The notes beneath the pieces are model-generated. The model searched no databases, was not told the DNA's origin, and worked only from the letters and a program-made list of their open reading frames with translations. The position numbers were made by a program, and so were the translations under genes. A stretch of 64,000 nucleotides of DNA from Odobenus rosmarus divergens. Its lineage: Eukaryota; Chordata; Mammalia; Carnivora; Odobenidae. The stretch covers positions 1,371,572 to 1,435,571 of the forward strand of contig NW_004450565.1 in NCBI RefSeq assembly GCF_000321225.1, given 5' to 3'. Positions 25,270 through 38,101 of this stretch are shown here, in pieces. The stretch's first letter is position 1, and every line of letters begins with the position of its first letter.

Positions 25270-25324
25270 AGAAAGAAGAATTAATCCAGAGTGTGCTGAC
25301 CCAGGTGGCAGAGCAGTTCTCAAG
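25270..25324 (+). CDS. PDE9A: PDE9A coding exon a (EELIQSVLTQVAEQFS)
   Basis: A 55-nt exon following a long pyrimidine tract and TAG, ending before GTACAG. It begins with two bases that complete a codon, then reads KEELIQSVLTQVAEQFS and leaves AG, which completes an arginine with the next exon. This matches the segment just upstream of the coiled region of human PDE9A (EREELIQ... in the human protein as I recall it). It lies in the N-terminal regulatory part, not the catalytic domain. An alternative acceptor two bases downstream (exon from 25272) would break the match to the human frame and is less likely. It is the most 5' PDE9A exon I can identify in the window. Confidence 0.9.
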
Positions 25325-26207
25325 GTACAGAATCTTCTAGACACATAGTCCCTGGAGAGGTATGCCTGTCTGTGCACGGCAGTGGTGCGCCCTCGCCCGG
25401 AGGCCATGTGGGCTGGCAGGCTCTGACACATCGCTCACCTGGAGGAGTGGCCTTCCAGACGGAGTCCTTTTATGACTTCTGTAACGAAGCCAGGGCGGAT
25501 GGGGTCCAGGAAGCAGTCCCCTTTTACCAAAGACCTCAGCAAGTGGGCACTTTGAAAGTGGGAGCTCGTGTTGCTGAGACTTTTCTCCACTGGCTCTTCT
25601 GGGACTCAGAGTTCAACCTATGAGAATTGACACCATTTTTTAAGTGGGCTTTAAAATAAGCATTGCCATGGAGATCCTGTGTAGACGTGGGACTTCTTTC
25701 CGTGATGAGTTATCCTACCAGTTCCAAAGGAATGCTTTCCGTTGCTCAGTCACTGCACTGTGGTGTCTCACTGTCCCGGGGGCCTACGGTGATACATCCT
25801 TAAAGGCTGAGTGGTTACAGTGAACGGGCTGGAGCCTGGAGAGGGCACACCGGGTCCCCTGCAGGGGTCTGTGCCCAGCAGGGCAGGGGGCGGGGGCTGG
25901 GCCGTCCCTGCTGGGAGCAGGGGTTGGGGGGCCTCCCTGGAGAGCAGGTGTGGGGGAGTAAACACACCTGCCAGCCTTTTGTCATGGAAAACAGGCCCTG
26001 GCGATCCTTTGAGGGTGTGTTTCTTTCCTCCCCGCCCCTCGGAGGCCTTGAGCGCCCTAGCGTCCTGTGCCCCTTACAGGGGTGAGCCCACGGAGAGGGG
26101 GTGGAGCCCACCGGAGGCCTCGCCCAGGCAGGGGGTGCAGCAGAGGTTTGCCATGCCCATTTCAACTTTGAGAATTTTAAGAGTGATGACTTTTTTTTCA
26201 TTCCTAG
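25325..26207. other. PDE9A: PDE9A intron a-b
   Basis: An 883-base GT...AG intron. No repeat or regulatory element is recognised. Confidence 0.85.
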
Positions 26208-26278
26208 AGCATTTAAAATCAACGAACTGAAAGCAGAAGTCGCAAATCACTTGGCCGTGCTAGAGAAGCGCGTGGAAT
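26208..26278 (+). CDS. PDE9A: PDE9A coding exon b (helical linker)
   Basis: A 71-nt exon after TTTTCATTCCTAG, ending before GTGAGT. It completes the arginine begun in the previous exon and then reads [20 protein letters not shown] followed by RVE, leaving one base for the next leucine. The leucine/alanine spacing fits an amphipathic helix or short coiled coil, consistent with the N-terminal region thought to help PDE9A dimerise (inference). Splice phases match both neighbouring exons. Confidence 0.95.
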
Positions 26279-27737
26279 GTGAGTGCAGTTTCTGTTTCCT
26301 TTTTGCTTGTCTTTTAACCTCTGTTTAAATTAACTGCGTTCCCCCCCCCCCCGGGGGCTGAGGGGCGAGGAGAGGGAGGGGAAGCTGGAGGTACGTGGGA
26401 ATGTCTTCTCTTTGTGAATGCTTAAAAATTACCTTTGATGCTAATGGAGATGAGAGCAGTGAGCATCTGTTTATACCATGAAAGTTGCTTGGTGACCAGG
26501 GACAGGTCAGGAGCGCACGGTGCCTCGGGCCGCCGCCCCTGCTCGGAGGCAGCACGTGGAGGCGCTCCTTCGGGGCAGAAGAGGACAGAATGAAAACTCG
26601 AAGCCCCCCAGACCGGCCTCCTTGGGAGAGGACCTTCTGCTGCCCATCTTCGCGTCTCTTTTTATGTAAACGAGGCAAGCCAATACACACAACTGTTTGA
26701 GGAATATGCCTGCCAAATCGTTAGCTCTTGGTTCCCCATCACCACTGAGGCAAGCAGAAAAACTTGCAGCAATCAAGGAGGGTTGGTTCGGGTCTTGACT
26801 CAGGGACCAAACAGCTGAAACTGGGAGGGGGACAGCTTCCATCTCTCACCCTCTCTGTCCTCGTCCATGAAATAAGGAGCAATGCTGGAATTCTCACGCT
26901 TCACGACTCCCCATCCAACTCACACATCTTTGTCAAGATCAAGGCAAAGGGCAGCCTATTTATTAAGCTCAGGGATGACGAGACCAAACCTGAACCCGAG
27001 GCCGGCAGGGCTGTGGCGTCCCCAGACGGCATCTGGCTGATTCGTATGCACAGGATGCACTGAATGTCACTTTCCATATCTTGTATGAATTGCTTGGATT
27101 TTTTTTCAAGAAGAATATTCAGGATCATGCAAAAACCTATTCACCTTAATAACTTGAAACATGACACTACATAGTCCTACTTCTCAGAGTATGCTGGCAT
27201 TCAGAAAATCCATTTGATATTCTGTCTTCAAAACCGATTTATTTTCTCAATTGATGACAAAGAAGCCACAAAGAGATTAAGTGACCCGCTGAAGCTCATC
27301 CAGCAAATTGGAAAAGTAAATAAGACTGAGGTCTGGGCGGGGCCACTCGAGCAGTGCAGGACCCCCGGGGGCACCTGGGTGGGCAGGTTGGGAAGCAGCC
27401 ACACATGCCGGTTGTGGCTGCATTCAGCAGAAAAGGGGTTTCTTCCTAAAGGATTCTGGGGAGCTACCAGGAGGCTGGGAAGTCTCAGTAGCAGGGCTCG
27501 CTCGGTGACTATGCAGCAGGAGCAAGATCCCCAATGCCTCGCAGAGCTGATGCCGTGAGGATACCACATCTGAGCCCCAGACGCACGCTGTCTCCCCAGC
27601 ACCCAGAGCTCTGTGCTCAGACCCCACCGTCCCCATGGCCACCGCTGCAGACATCACGCTGCTTCCTCGTATACTGGCCACAGATCCGAAGTCTGGACGG
27701 AGCAGCACCGTGTGCCCATGCCCTGGCTGCAGGGGAG

Positions 27738-28180
27738 TGCGGTAGCTTCCTGTGGCTTTCTCAATGGAGTACCACAAACTGGGGACCTTAAAGCAACAGA
27801 AACGGACTGTCTCACCGCTGTGGAGGCCAGAAGTCCCAGACCAGGAGGGCGGGAGGGGGTGCAGGGGGGCGGTCCTTCTGGAGGCTCCAAGGGAGAATAT
27901 GCTCTGGCTACAGGCAGCTCCAGCAATCCTTGGCTTGTGACCACATCACCTCAGACCACCTCGTCTTCACACAGACCCTCCCGGAGTCTCTACGTCTCAG
28001 GCCCTGGGAGGACCCCTGTCTTTGGATTTAAGGCCCACCCTCATCCAGGATGATCTCGTCTGGAGAGCTTAATCGCTTATATCTGCAGGAACCTTTCTCT
28101 AAATAAGGTCACATTCATGAGTTCCGGGGGTCAGGATGTAAGCATATATCCTTTTGGAGTACACAATTCAACCCACTACA
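27738..28180 (-). mobile_element. MLT1-type MaLR LTR, antisense
   Basis: The + strand reads as the reverse complement of an MLT1 LTR: GAGTACCACAAACTGGGGAC at the left, GGAGGCCAGAAGTCC, AATAAGGTCACATTC, and the ACACAATTCAACCCACTACA terminus at the right. It begins TG and ends CA, with flanks GGGAG and GTGAG matching at four of five bases. Confidence 0.85.
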
Positions 28181-28719
28181 GTGAGCGTTTGCAGTGGGAG
28201 GCAAGCTCAGCTTCCCAACGAGCCCCATAATGTAAGGAATTCTCCAGATGCTGTGGGAAAGGATTCAGCCAAAGAACACAAAAAGCATTTGCTGCTGATT
28301 CACCTTCTATGTTTACAGAAGCGCAGAGTCGCCCAGATGTACCCGGGGCCGGCAGGTGCCTCCCGCTTGGCCTCCTCTGGGCCCGCACCAGCTTCCCCCC
28401 CCCCGCCCCCCTGCCCCGCGTCTCTCCCAGAAGCAGCACCAGCTCCTGCCTGTCCTTGCAAACAGGAAAGTTGAGAAGGCCATTAACGAATTTTCAAAAC
28501 TCCTCCAGAACACTGTGTTGACCTCAGCTGCTGAAGCTTCTGGTATCTGGCCATGGAGACAGTGATCAGGCCGAGAAGTGTTTTGATTCTGCCTCCAAGC
28601 GGTGTGTGAACTGAGGACTACAGGACCCGGCACCTCTGACCTTCTCCCCTCCCTGGCCTAGCCCCAAATCCTCCAGAACTCGGTCTCCCTGTAGGCCCTC
28701 GTGTCAATCACATAAATCA

Positions 28720-29290
28720 CGCAAATGCACACACATATAAACACATGCATGAACATGCAGAGACCTATGCACACAGCTGCTTGCACACAAGCTTATGCAC
28801 ATGCACACACGTAAGCACGTGTGAACACGCAGAGACGTGCACACAGCTGCTTGCCACATGCTTATGCACACGCACACACATGTAAGCACACGTGTGAACA
28901 TGCAGAGACACACACAGCTGCTTGCACAATGCACACATGCTTGCGTGCATGCTTACACACGTGTGAACACACAGGGACATGTGCACTCAGCGGTTGTGCA
29001 CATGCACACACATGCTCATATGTAAGCACATGTGTGAACATGCAGAGATATGCACACACATGCCTGCACACATGCTTACACACAAGTGAACATGCAGGGG
29101 CATGTGCACACAGCTGCTTCCACACATGCACACATGTGCTTACACATGCACACATGTAAACGCTTACACGAAGATGCAGACACGCAGGCACACACACCCT
29201 CACACATACACACACCCCCACATGCACACCTCGCGTGCATGCATGTGTAAACACAGAGACACACGCACACACGGACGCACACGTGCTGTG
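28720..29290. repeat. Minisatellite of about 72-bp units rich in CACA
   Basis: The marker GAACATGCAGAGAC and its variants starts at 28751, 28823, 28896, 28965, 29036 and 29088, giving spacings of 72, 73, 69, 71 and 52 bases. Between markers the same order recurs: ACACAGCTGCTTG, ATGCTTATGCACA or ATGCTTACACAC, then TGTAAGCACA. Units are 5-20% diverged by eye. Several long open frames in this segment on both strands are by-products of the periodicity. Confidence 0.9.
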
Positions 29291-32200
29291 TCTGGTACAC
29301 GGGAGCTGCTATTTGTTGCTGTCTGTGCTTGAGCTGAAGGAGGCCTACGGCTGGGACTGGCCATGTCTAAGCCACATTATGCTGGTTTGACTTGTTTTAA
29401 GCGGATTCCTGCTTTTTTTTTTTTTTAACTTCTAAACATAATTCCTCTGAATCAAATATAAATATCTGAATTTCTCTTAATTCACTTTAGAAGCTTTTCT
29501 TCCTTTTTATCTAAGTCGTTTTCCTTCTTCAAGGGTGTCTGAGGTCTTGCTTAGGTTAGAAATTATTTCACAGACACGGGACACCCAGGTCCTCACCTCG
29601 CTTCCCGGTTGGAGATGAAACCTCACGGGGCCTCCACCTCCTTCCTTGTTTGTGGGATGTGGCCGCGGTGCCCAGCGCCCTGCTCCGGGGCCCAGGCCTG
29701 GACCAGACCCCAAACACCGGGAGAGCTGGCCTGCGGGACGGAGTTTAATGCTGGGTCACACAAACAACCCGGAAGACTCGAAGCCGAAACCCAAGCTGTT
29801 CTCTGTGTCACCCGGGACATGTGGCTCATGCACATTCTTTGCCGAACCCTCTGGAGGAAGTGTTGGAATACAGCTGTAGCCATACGTGTATTTAACGAAC
29901 TTCCGTGAGCTCTGCAGCTGAAGGAGGGTCTCGCCGGCTCTGGCGGCCTCTCGGGGGAGCCCAGCGAGCTGGTGGGGAAGGGGAGGGGGCAGAGCAGCCT
30001 CCGTGGCTTGTGCTATTGTCTCTGCCCACTGAACCCCTTCCCCAAAGCCGGCACCCCTCTTCCAGAATCATTCCCAGAGGTTCTCCTTCAGGGTGAGCTG
30101 TGACTTGCAGAGTACCGCGCCCCCGCCCTTCATGACTCCCGAAGTCTTAGAGGGGACTGCCAGGCTCGCAGGGATGCTCCTTGTCGGGGGGGCTCCAGCA
30201 GCCCTCCAGGGCTCTAGTTTGGGGTTCCGCTCTGTGCCCACCTGTTTAAAGTTTGCAGGTGGACAGATGAGGCTGCCCTGTAGGGACCTGACATCCAGCC
30301 TCACTGGAGAGCTGTCTCCAGGGTCTGTGCAGGACTTCTCAGGGGTAGGGCCCTGCTCCTAGGCCGGGCCCTCTCCCTCCCATGGGACCGGGGCAACGCA
30401 GGGCTGGGACAGGCCAAAGCTAAGCTGTGGAATCTTCCAGAAATGGCCTGGAAGGGGCGGGAGCAGTGGTGGCAGGTGCGTGGTGCTCTGGCTGCCGCCC
30501 CCGCCCCCGGACCCCCTCACCCCCTGTGTTCCGCCTTTAATCCTGTGACATGTTTGTTCTGTCCATCGATTAATGCCCAACTTTGCCATCTTGTTACTCA
30601 TTATCAATTTCCTTGGCAACGAGGCTCTTCATAAGCGTAATCGCCATGAATTCTGAATCTCTGGGATTCAAATTAGTAATATTGTTCTGTGTCGCCCAAA
30701 AGTCTGAATTTGAACATCACCCCCTAATAAATGGCCCGGAAATCTGATCTACATGAACCAATACTGAATAATCAAAACTTACACACCCACCAAAAGCCAT
30801 GAGCCAGGAGGCAGCTGCTAACACCGGGCGTGTCCTTAATTTACTGATGACAGTAAAAAGCAAATGAGAAAACACAAGCAGCATGATCCCAATTTTGTCT
30901 TTTTAAAACTCCGGATGGACAGATAGCTGTTTCCAACGCACAGGGGTGGGAGAGAAACGCCTGGAAAGATCCACACCACTATACATAATAAATGGGTTGT
31001 TCTCTGGGCCAACAGGACTGTAGATAAATTTTACAACATTCTTCTTGGAGATGCTCTGCATTTCCTATGTGTGTTTAAAATGCAGTAAATGTAACCGCGG
31101 ACTTCGGCAGGCACAGCCACCCTGTTTGGACTTTATACTGCTTGTCTATTTCCTTTGAAGATCGAAGTCTATACCACATACCAGAACTCTTCTCCAGAAC
31201 TGCTTACTTTCTGGAAATGTCTGCCCTTCACATGTCAACAAGACTGAGCTCCTTCCCACGGACTTTGAATCTGCCATGTGCTGAGGTCAGCGTCCCCGCA
31301 GCAGACGCAGCTGGAACTGTGGCTCCCCCGCGTGCCAGTCTCCTGCAGTGTGGCCCAGGGCCTGGACACGGCGCTCTGGGAGATCCAAACCAGAAGGGGT
31401 GGGAGCTGGTGTGCTTTTCTCGAAGGAGGACCTTTGGCTTCCAGCCACTTCCCAATGGGGTCCATGATGCAAGGAAGCGCTAAGAACACCCCATTCCAGA
31501 AGGCAGTTGTGGGCTCTTAGTGAGGGAGTGGACCATCCCTGAGGTCAAATTCTCTGTGTTTCCCCACCTGGCTGGTCCCAACCCCTTGCACTGACAGCCC
31601 TGGGCTTTGGTCCCGTGTCTTGCGGGGGGGGAGCCTTCGGTACAACATCCCCCGAGTGGCACAGAAGCAAGTCACCAAAACCACGTCCGAATATCAGATC
31701 CTCCAGATTCCCACCACTTTGGGCAGAAAGAAGCAATATTTTCAGTAGCCTTGCCCCCGCCTGAATCCTGACCCTGGAAATGCTTGGAAAACTGCCCCGG
31801 GGAGCTTGGGGTTCGGGCAGGTTGCCTTGCGTTTCTCCTCTGCAGACACTTGTCGTGGGAGGGGGTTGTTTTTCCTGGAGAAATCATTCACATCGTATTT
31901 TTAGGTATTCAGACCACGCTTGAGTAAAAAGGGGACTACAGTAGCATTGTGGGTAGTATCTTTTTGCATGAAAATTGAGGTGTGATTGCAGAGTAGCAAA
32001 GCAAATCTCTTCTGTTCCCTAAAAGCTGACTTGAACCTGAAAACCTCTGTGAAGCCACTTGCTCAGTAGCAGTATTTCTGGGCTACATGTGCACCCGCCA
32101 GAGTGAAGGTCTTGAAGCTGAGCGCTCGCTGGGAGGCATGAGCTCCAGTTCGTTCTTGGGGGAACAGTGGTGTCCGGACTTTGTAGGCCCTGTTCTGCAG

Positions 32201-32769
32201 GGGGCTGTGAGAATGTGAGCGAGCCCGGCTCTGCTCACCCTTGGCCGGCCCTGTTAGCGTCCCCCCCACATGAAGTCCACATCTTCTCCCGGTTAACTGC
32301 TCCAGTGGGACCTTAAAATGGGAAGGTTTTATAGCAATATGAGCTCATCCTTGCCAGGAAGGCTGGGGTTTTGCCCCCGAGCTTCTGGTCGTGTTTTCAT
32401 GCACTGTGGCCTTATTTCCTCCTCTTCTTTCTGGGATAAGAGATGTCTTTGTCCCCTGTCCCCAGCTGGTGCTTAGAGGCCTGGAGACAGAAAGTGGGGA
32501 GTGGGTGCAGGAAGACTCGGGATTGTCGGGAGGGGAGCAGGGGCTCTGCCCTGCAGAAACCGCAGGGAGGGGTGCGGCGGTTCGTGCTGGCCCCAGACGG
32601 GACAGGCCCACCAGGCCAGAGTCCTTGCCCCTGAGCTGCTGGCACCCTCGGCAGCGGGGACCCCAGCAGGGGCCAGAGCCAGCTTTCTCGCAGGGCCAGA
32701 CCCAGTCACCAGCCTCTCAGGGTCCTCTGCGTGTCTCCATGGCAACCCCCTTGTTTTTCTTTGTCCCAG

Positions 32770-32854
32770 TGGAAGGCCTGAAAGTGGTGGAGATCGAGAA
32801 ATGCAAGAGTGACATCAAGAAGATGCGGGAAGAGCTGGTGGCCAGAAGCAGCAG
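32770..32854 (+). CDS. PDE9A: PDE9A coding exon c (helical linker)
   Basis: An 85-nt exon after TTTGTCCCAG, ending before GTAAGG. Its first two bases complete a leucine with the previous exon. It then reads [20 protein letters not shown] followed by ELVARSS and leaves AG. The segment is charged and probably helical and continues the linker that precedes the catalytic domain. It follows a 6.5-kb intron that contains a minisatellite and an MLT1-type LTR. Confidence 0.95.
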
Positions 32855-35800
32855 GTAAGGTCAGGCCTGGGGAGAGCGGCCCTGCACGTGGGCCCAGGGA
32901 GGGGTGGCTCTGGGCTGCTCCCCCCAGCGCACTGCAGCAGAGCCGGACCCAGCTCCGGCCGGGGTGAGCGCAGGGTGGAGGTAGCCCGGCTCCGGCTGGG
33001 GTGGGCTTGTCAACTGCACAGTCTTAGATGGAGGTGAGGAGGATGGCTTCATTTAAAGGAGGAATAATCCTCCCGCAGATCAAAGTGTTAGGATTCACTT
33101 ATCCAGCCTGAGAGAAGTTGGCATTGATTTTTAAAGAAAGGGCCCGATAAGAGGAAAAGGCATTTGGCTCACGGGGAGGGTGTCCTGGTGCCCGGAGGCC
33201 ATGCTCCTGTGTGGACTTCCCCAGAGCTCAGAATAGCAGGTCACAGGGGAGATGCCACAGGGCCTCTGGCCATTCTCCACACAGAGATCACCTGTCGTGC
33301 AGAACGAGGGGTTCTCCCCTGGGGAGCAGAAATTCGTGGAAAAAACACCCCGGGCTTCCTTATACCCCCTTGAAGGCAGGTGTTTGTACAGGACCCTCTG
33401 CCAAAACTGTGGTCCCAGCAAGCATTCAGCGTGACAGCAGAGATGAATGGGGGGGGGGCGCCACGGACATGAAGCGTCTAAGTGTGGGGAGCACGGCGGC
33501 ATTTAGCGGGGACAAGGAACCGAAGACTAGCCCTGCGCACCCCCCCCCCAGGCTGTCCTTGAAAGCTCACCTCCCAGTTTGAAGATCATTCCCGGGTCTT
33601 AAAACGTTGAGGGCGACCAGCTTAGTGAGGGAGGCCGGCCACGTGGAAGGCTCTTTGAAGGCAGGAGGTGAAAGGGACGCTGACGGTCATGTGAAGCCGA
33701 GGGGCTGGCTGGCCTCGGCTGGGCTCGAAGCCACGTTAGTGTGGTCTTACAGGGACCACGCCACGTTTCTATCACAGCCACTTGGCACCTGATATGGATT
33801 TGGAGATGTCTCATCCCATGTGATTTGGAAAAGTCAGGGTGAAGGACTTTGTGAAAATTTGCAGAAAATTGCGAGTGAATAATTCATGCTGGACACATCC
33901 CCTTAGTGAGAGGCTTTTTGGGGGCAGGAGCCAGAGGCCCTCGTGGGACCGGCTACGGGCCCGGGAGTCGGCTGGGCCAGGCTCAGCAGGCCGGAGGATG
34001 CTCAGGCCCTCTGCGGCCGGGGTCACGTAGTCGCCCTCTAGCTGCCACGCGCCCTGGCCAGAGTGGGTGTGTCCTGGGCAGCAATGGGACCCCTGAGGTC
34101 CCTTCCCGCCTCCGTGGGCATCACCTCACTCACAAACATGCCGACCTGAGAGCCCACAGGGCACCTGCGGGAGGCTTTTTAGAAGGCAGCCACTTGCCCC
34201 TCCTTGAATGACTAAGGCCTGCCGCCTGCCCAGAGCCGCCTCGCTGGCCCCGTCCCTGCCCCCGCGTTCCGGGGGGCTCCCTCCAGCTCCTGCACCTTCC
34301 TCCCATGCCGGGGAAGAGGGGCGTGTGCCGTCCTGGGGCTCCTGCCACCCGGATTGCCGAGGGAAGAGCTCGCCGGGTCCGGGTTGTCCCGGCGTCCCGT
34401 GGCGGCCACAAGAGCACCACGGTCCGGGGGCCTGAAACAACAGAACCGATGGCCAGAAGTCAGAGATCAAGGTGTCCACAAGGCCACGCTCCATCTGAAG
34501 GCTCCAGGGCGGATCTAGTCCAGCCCCTCTCGGAAGCTTCTGGCGGCTGTTAGCAGCCCTGGGGGCTCCTGGCTGGTCTGTGCGTTACTACAGCCTCGGC
34601 CTTCACACGGCCTTCTCCCTGCGTGTGTTCTCTGTACCCAGATGTCCCTTTCTTAAAGGACAACTGTCTTCTTGGATTAGGGCCCACTGCCCCAGTGTGG
34701 CCACATGTGAAGTCATGACACCTGGGATGACCCTCCTTCCAAAGGAAGTCACGTGCCCAGTCCTGGGGCTTAGGACTCCCCCTTCTCACTTTGGGAGGAC
34801 ATAATTCAACCCACACAATAGCACGAGGGGGGATACTCCCAATTTTAGAGCACATGGGAAGAAGCCTCCCCGCCGGGAGCCAAGAGGCAAACCGTGACCC
34901 ACCGGCACCCGTCTAGCCCAGTGGGCAGAGCCGAGGCGTGGCGGGTACCTGGGCCCAGCTGAGGGTTGAAGCGCTCTCCCTCGCCGCCCAAAAAGTCCAT
35001 TTTTAGAGCTCCCGGTGCCGTAATCCAAAGAGAAGCCTTCCCGGTGCCCTAACTGCTTCTAGAGGCGATGTTCTCGGCAGACAATATTCACAGCATCCCA
35101 CGGAGGTGAGAGACGGGTAGGTGTGACTCTTTAGTCACAAACAGACAGGGTAAAACTCTCAAACGTTGCTGACACATTTAGGAAAAAGGAACCAGGTGGC
35201 CTGGGCCCGGGTCTAACCCACAGTCAGGCCACCTGCCCCGGGCCCTTCTGGGCCCCACACAAACGGCCCTTCCCTTTGCTTTACGGAGACGTGAACTCAG
35301 ACGGCGAACAGGAAGCCACGTGCATCCCCCCCGTCTCTGTTGTCTGCAAGGTTCCGTTTTAACCACGCAGGGATGCCGTGCGGCATGTTAGCGTCCCCGG
35401 GACCAGGCTCCTCCACACAGGGCTTCGCCTGGGCTGGGGGCAGAGACAGGCACCCCACACAGCTCTGGTTCCTGGCTATCAACCTGGCTAGACGGCGGTC
35501 GGCCTCCCTGGGGGGACAAATTCTGCCCCGTGCCTGCACAGATGGCTAACGAGCCTGAAGGGTGGCCCCACGATCGCCTCCCCACGAGCGCCACCCAGCT
35601 GGGCCTGCGTGCCAGGGGCCCTCCGGCTCTGGGACACCCCCAGACCAGGCCATGCGCCTCCGAGACACACGCTTTGGGTTTCCCCGGGTCCAGTTTCCTG
35701 CCTAGCTGTGCACGGAGTGGAGCTTGCCGCTTCAGCCCAGGTGGGGGAGGGCTCCCCAGGGCTCCGGGGGCTCCAGTCTCCACTTCCATCCCAAACAAAT

Positions 35801-38019
35801 GACCTTGTCCACCAGACGAGCCACGGGGCGGGGCGCTGGGAGCCCAGGAACTGAAAGCAAAAATGAGCCCCAAATAGAATGAAAAGAAAAGGCACCGTGC
35901 CAGGGGCTCTGTCTCTGGAGGAGGCTGGTTCCCGTGGCAACGGGGCACAGAGGGAGCAGGCGGGCCCCCTGGCCGAGGTGGGGGAGGGTGGCGGGAGGCG
36001 CCGGGCACGCAGCAGATGCTCCTGACACTGGGATTTTCAAGGAAGCAACTGGATTCCAGCAGGCGAACCATCTTGCTTTGTGCAAGCTTCCCCTCCCCTC
36101 CCCCTCAGGAAATACGGCCTTCGTACACGGCACGTGTGGGGATGTCTGCACGGGAGAGGCTAAGCGCAGGGAAGACAGGGTGATGCTGTGGTCTCCGTTC
36201 TCAAGGACACAGACCAAGCTCGTCACTGCTCAGAAACGTGTGGGGGGCGACTTCTCATTTATAGGGCAGCAATGGGAGACACCTACCTGGTTGGTGCCTT
36301 TTAGCGGTTCACGGGTTACTTTTGCTGAATCTGTGTTAAAATCCCCTCCCCACACGAAGTCTGATGAGTTGAGGGAAAGAATAGCAGGACGCCCAGAAAA
36401 TTGTACTGAAGGCTCCTTTATCAGAAAGGACACAGAGCTATTACTCTGAGTTTGCAAGTAGCAGAGCCCCCAGGTAAAACCTCCAGACTGTACGGATGAG
36501 GGGGCAAACCCCACCTGAAATCTGGATGCTGAGCTGCTCCAATGTGTTTCTGTGTATAGAGACCTCCTTTTGAAAAGAAATACTGTGTTGTAATCTTTTT
36601 TTCACTTACTACACTGTGAGCAATAAATGGACCAAATTTGAACCAACATCCAGTTCATACGTTTTCCCAGGAAGCCACAATGCACGCTCATCTCAGCCCA
36701 CCAAATGTGTTCTCTTCTCCTCGAACCTTGGTAGATTTTTTTTTTTTTTGCATTACCTTTCAGCCCATACTGTATACAACATTTCTTTTTCCTCTTTCCC
36801 CAAAAACCTTCTTACTTCACGTAATACTTGTCAATATCTTAACACATAACAGTCCGTCTTGTTGACGTACAGTAATGGTTTAAATTATTTCCCTCTCAGC
36901 AACATTGAGGTGGCTTCTGGTTTATTGTGTTTTTACAACAGATGACATTGCAGTGAATACCTTCATGCACAGAGTGGTTTGCTAGCATCTAGTTCTTTTC
37001 TTAAAATACATTCCCCAGCATAGACGCACAGGCTTAAAGGATAGGAATGTCTCATGGCTCTTACTATGCGGTATTGAAGTGCTCTCCCAGGAGACAGGAC
37101 GTGATCTACAAAGTGTGTAACGTCTGAGGATAAGGGAGTATGTTCCCTTCCAGGAAGGGAGGGTTCCCAGGTGGGGAGAGGGCCACATCCAGCCCCGGGT
37201 ACCAACGGCCTCAGCACACTCTCCCCTGATGCTGGACGGTAGCTTCCCTCCAGAGTACACCTGGCTGGATTTGTTCTGTCCTTACGGCGGGGAGGGGGTA
37301 CCTCGATACTTAGAAGTGAAGGAAAACAGAGTCAGGAGCCTGATAGCAAATTAATCTCTAAAGGTGGGTACGGGGGGAAGCTGGAAACATCCTAAAAGTC
37401 CATGGTGGGGATTGGATTGGCAGCACGGCACCCCCCCCAGAGGCACCCCAGAAGGACATGCCTTTGACACCGAGCTCTGGGGAGCAACAAGCAGAGAGTT
37501 TGCCTTGAGCAAGGTGAAAAAAACAAGTAGCAAAAGAGTAAGTTTGAGACAGTTCCATTTTTGTTAAAAATCCAAGGCACTGTCCCTGTGTGTCCGTGCC
37601 TAGGAAAATTCTGGAAGGATACCCCAAACTTAACAAGGTATTTCCAGGGTGTGAGATTGAAAGGAAAGAAGTAGGTAACGTGGGGGCTTGCTTTAAAAAA
37701 AAAAAAAAACTTTGCCTACTTCCTCCTTGTTTGAATTTTTTAAAATAAAAATGTTTTTACTTGCATCATCAAAAGATTTTTTAGGAATTTGCCTAAAATG
37801 AAGGTAACATGTTTTTGGAGAGCTACAACATCCCAGGTCCAGGCGGGGTCCCGGTGGGTTAGCAATGAGAGGTCACTGGCTTGCTGACTAACAAGACCAA
37901 GGGGTGTGTGGGGTCTGGGTTTGGCTGGGGCTTCTTTGGTGTCACTCTGAGGAGGGGCCCCGGCAGACCCCTCGTCCGAAGCGGCCATCCCAGAGCTAAT
38001 CCTGACTGTCCTCCTGCAG
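32855..38019. other. PDE9A: PDE9A intron c-d (5.2 kb)
   Basis: Contains the MLT1-like LTR at 34385-34817, an antisense old L1ME-like stretch at about 36570-37080 (AT-rich), an old repeat-like piece at about 37530-37780 with a 15-A run near 37696, and short G or C runs near 33451 and 33541. A 227-codon chance frame on the minus strand (35388-36071) shows no family resemblance. Confidence 0.75.
34385..34817 (-). mobile_element. MLT1-type MaLR LTR, antisense, diverged
   Basis: Reverse complement of an MLT1 LTR, recognised by GGCCAGAAGTCAGAGATCAA, TTAAAGGACAACTGTCTTC, GGATTAGGGCCCACTG and ACATAATTCAACCCACACA. Terminal TG and CA are plausible, but no target duplication is seen. Confidence 0.75.
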
Positions 38020-38101
38020 GACCAGCTGTCCCTGTAAGTACAGTTTTGTGGATAACAGCAAGAAACTGACAACTCGGCGTGATGTCCCCACGTATCCCAA
38101 G
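38020..38101 (+). CDS. PDE9A: PDE9A coding exon d (linker to catalytic domain)
   Basis: An 82-nt exon after CTGTCCTCCTGCAG, ending before GTGAGA. The first base completes arginine; it then reads [20 protein letters not shown] followed by DVPTYPK and ends in phase 0. It matches the human segment [20 protein letters not shown] closely, with a few conservative changes. This segment leads into the catalytic domain. Confidence 0.96.

Larger units (their letters stand above)
26279..32769. other. PDE9A: PDE9A intron b-c (6.5 kb)
   Basis: Holds a C12 run (26341-26352) followed by five G, a possible MIR remnant near 26765-26890, the MLT1-like LTR at 27738-28180, the minisatellite at 28720-29290, and an old repeat-like AT-rich part at about 30840-31090. 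The rest shows nothing recognised. Confidence 0.8.

Noticed and set aside
28704..29332. Several long frames on both strands (Cys/His/Thr-rich peptides) at the minisatellite
   Set aside because: Produced by the stop-poor CACA/TGTG composition of the minisatellite, with no start-context or domain support.
35388..36071. 227-codon minus-strand open frame in PDE9A intron c-d
   Set aside because: Proline/glycine/serine-rich translation typical of GC-rich non-coding DNA. No family resemblance, and overlapping frames of similar length exist on both strands.
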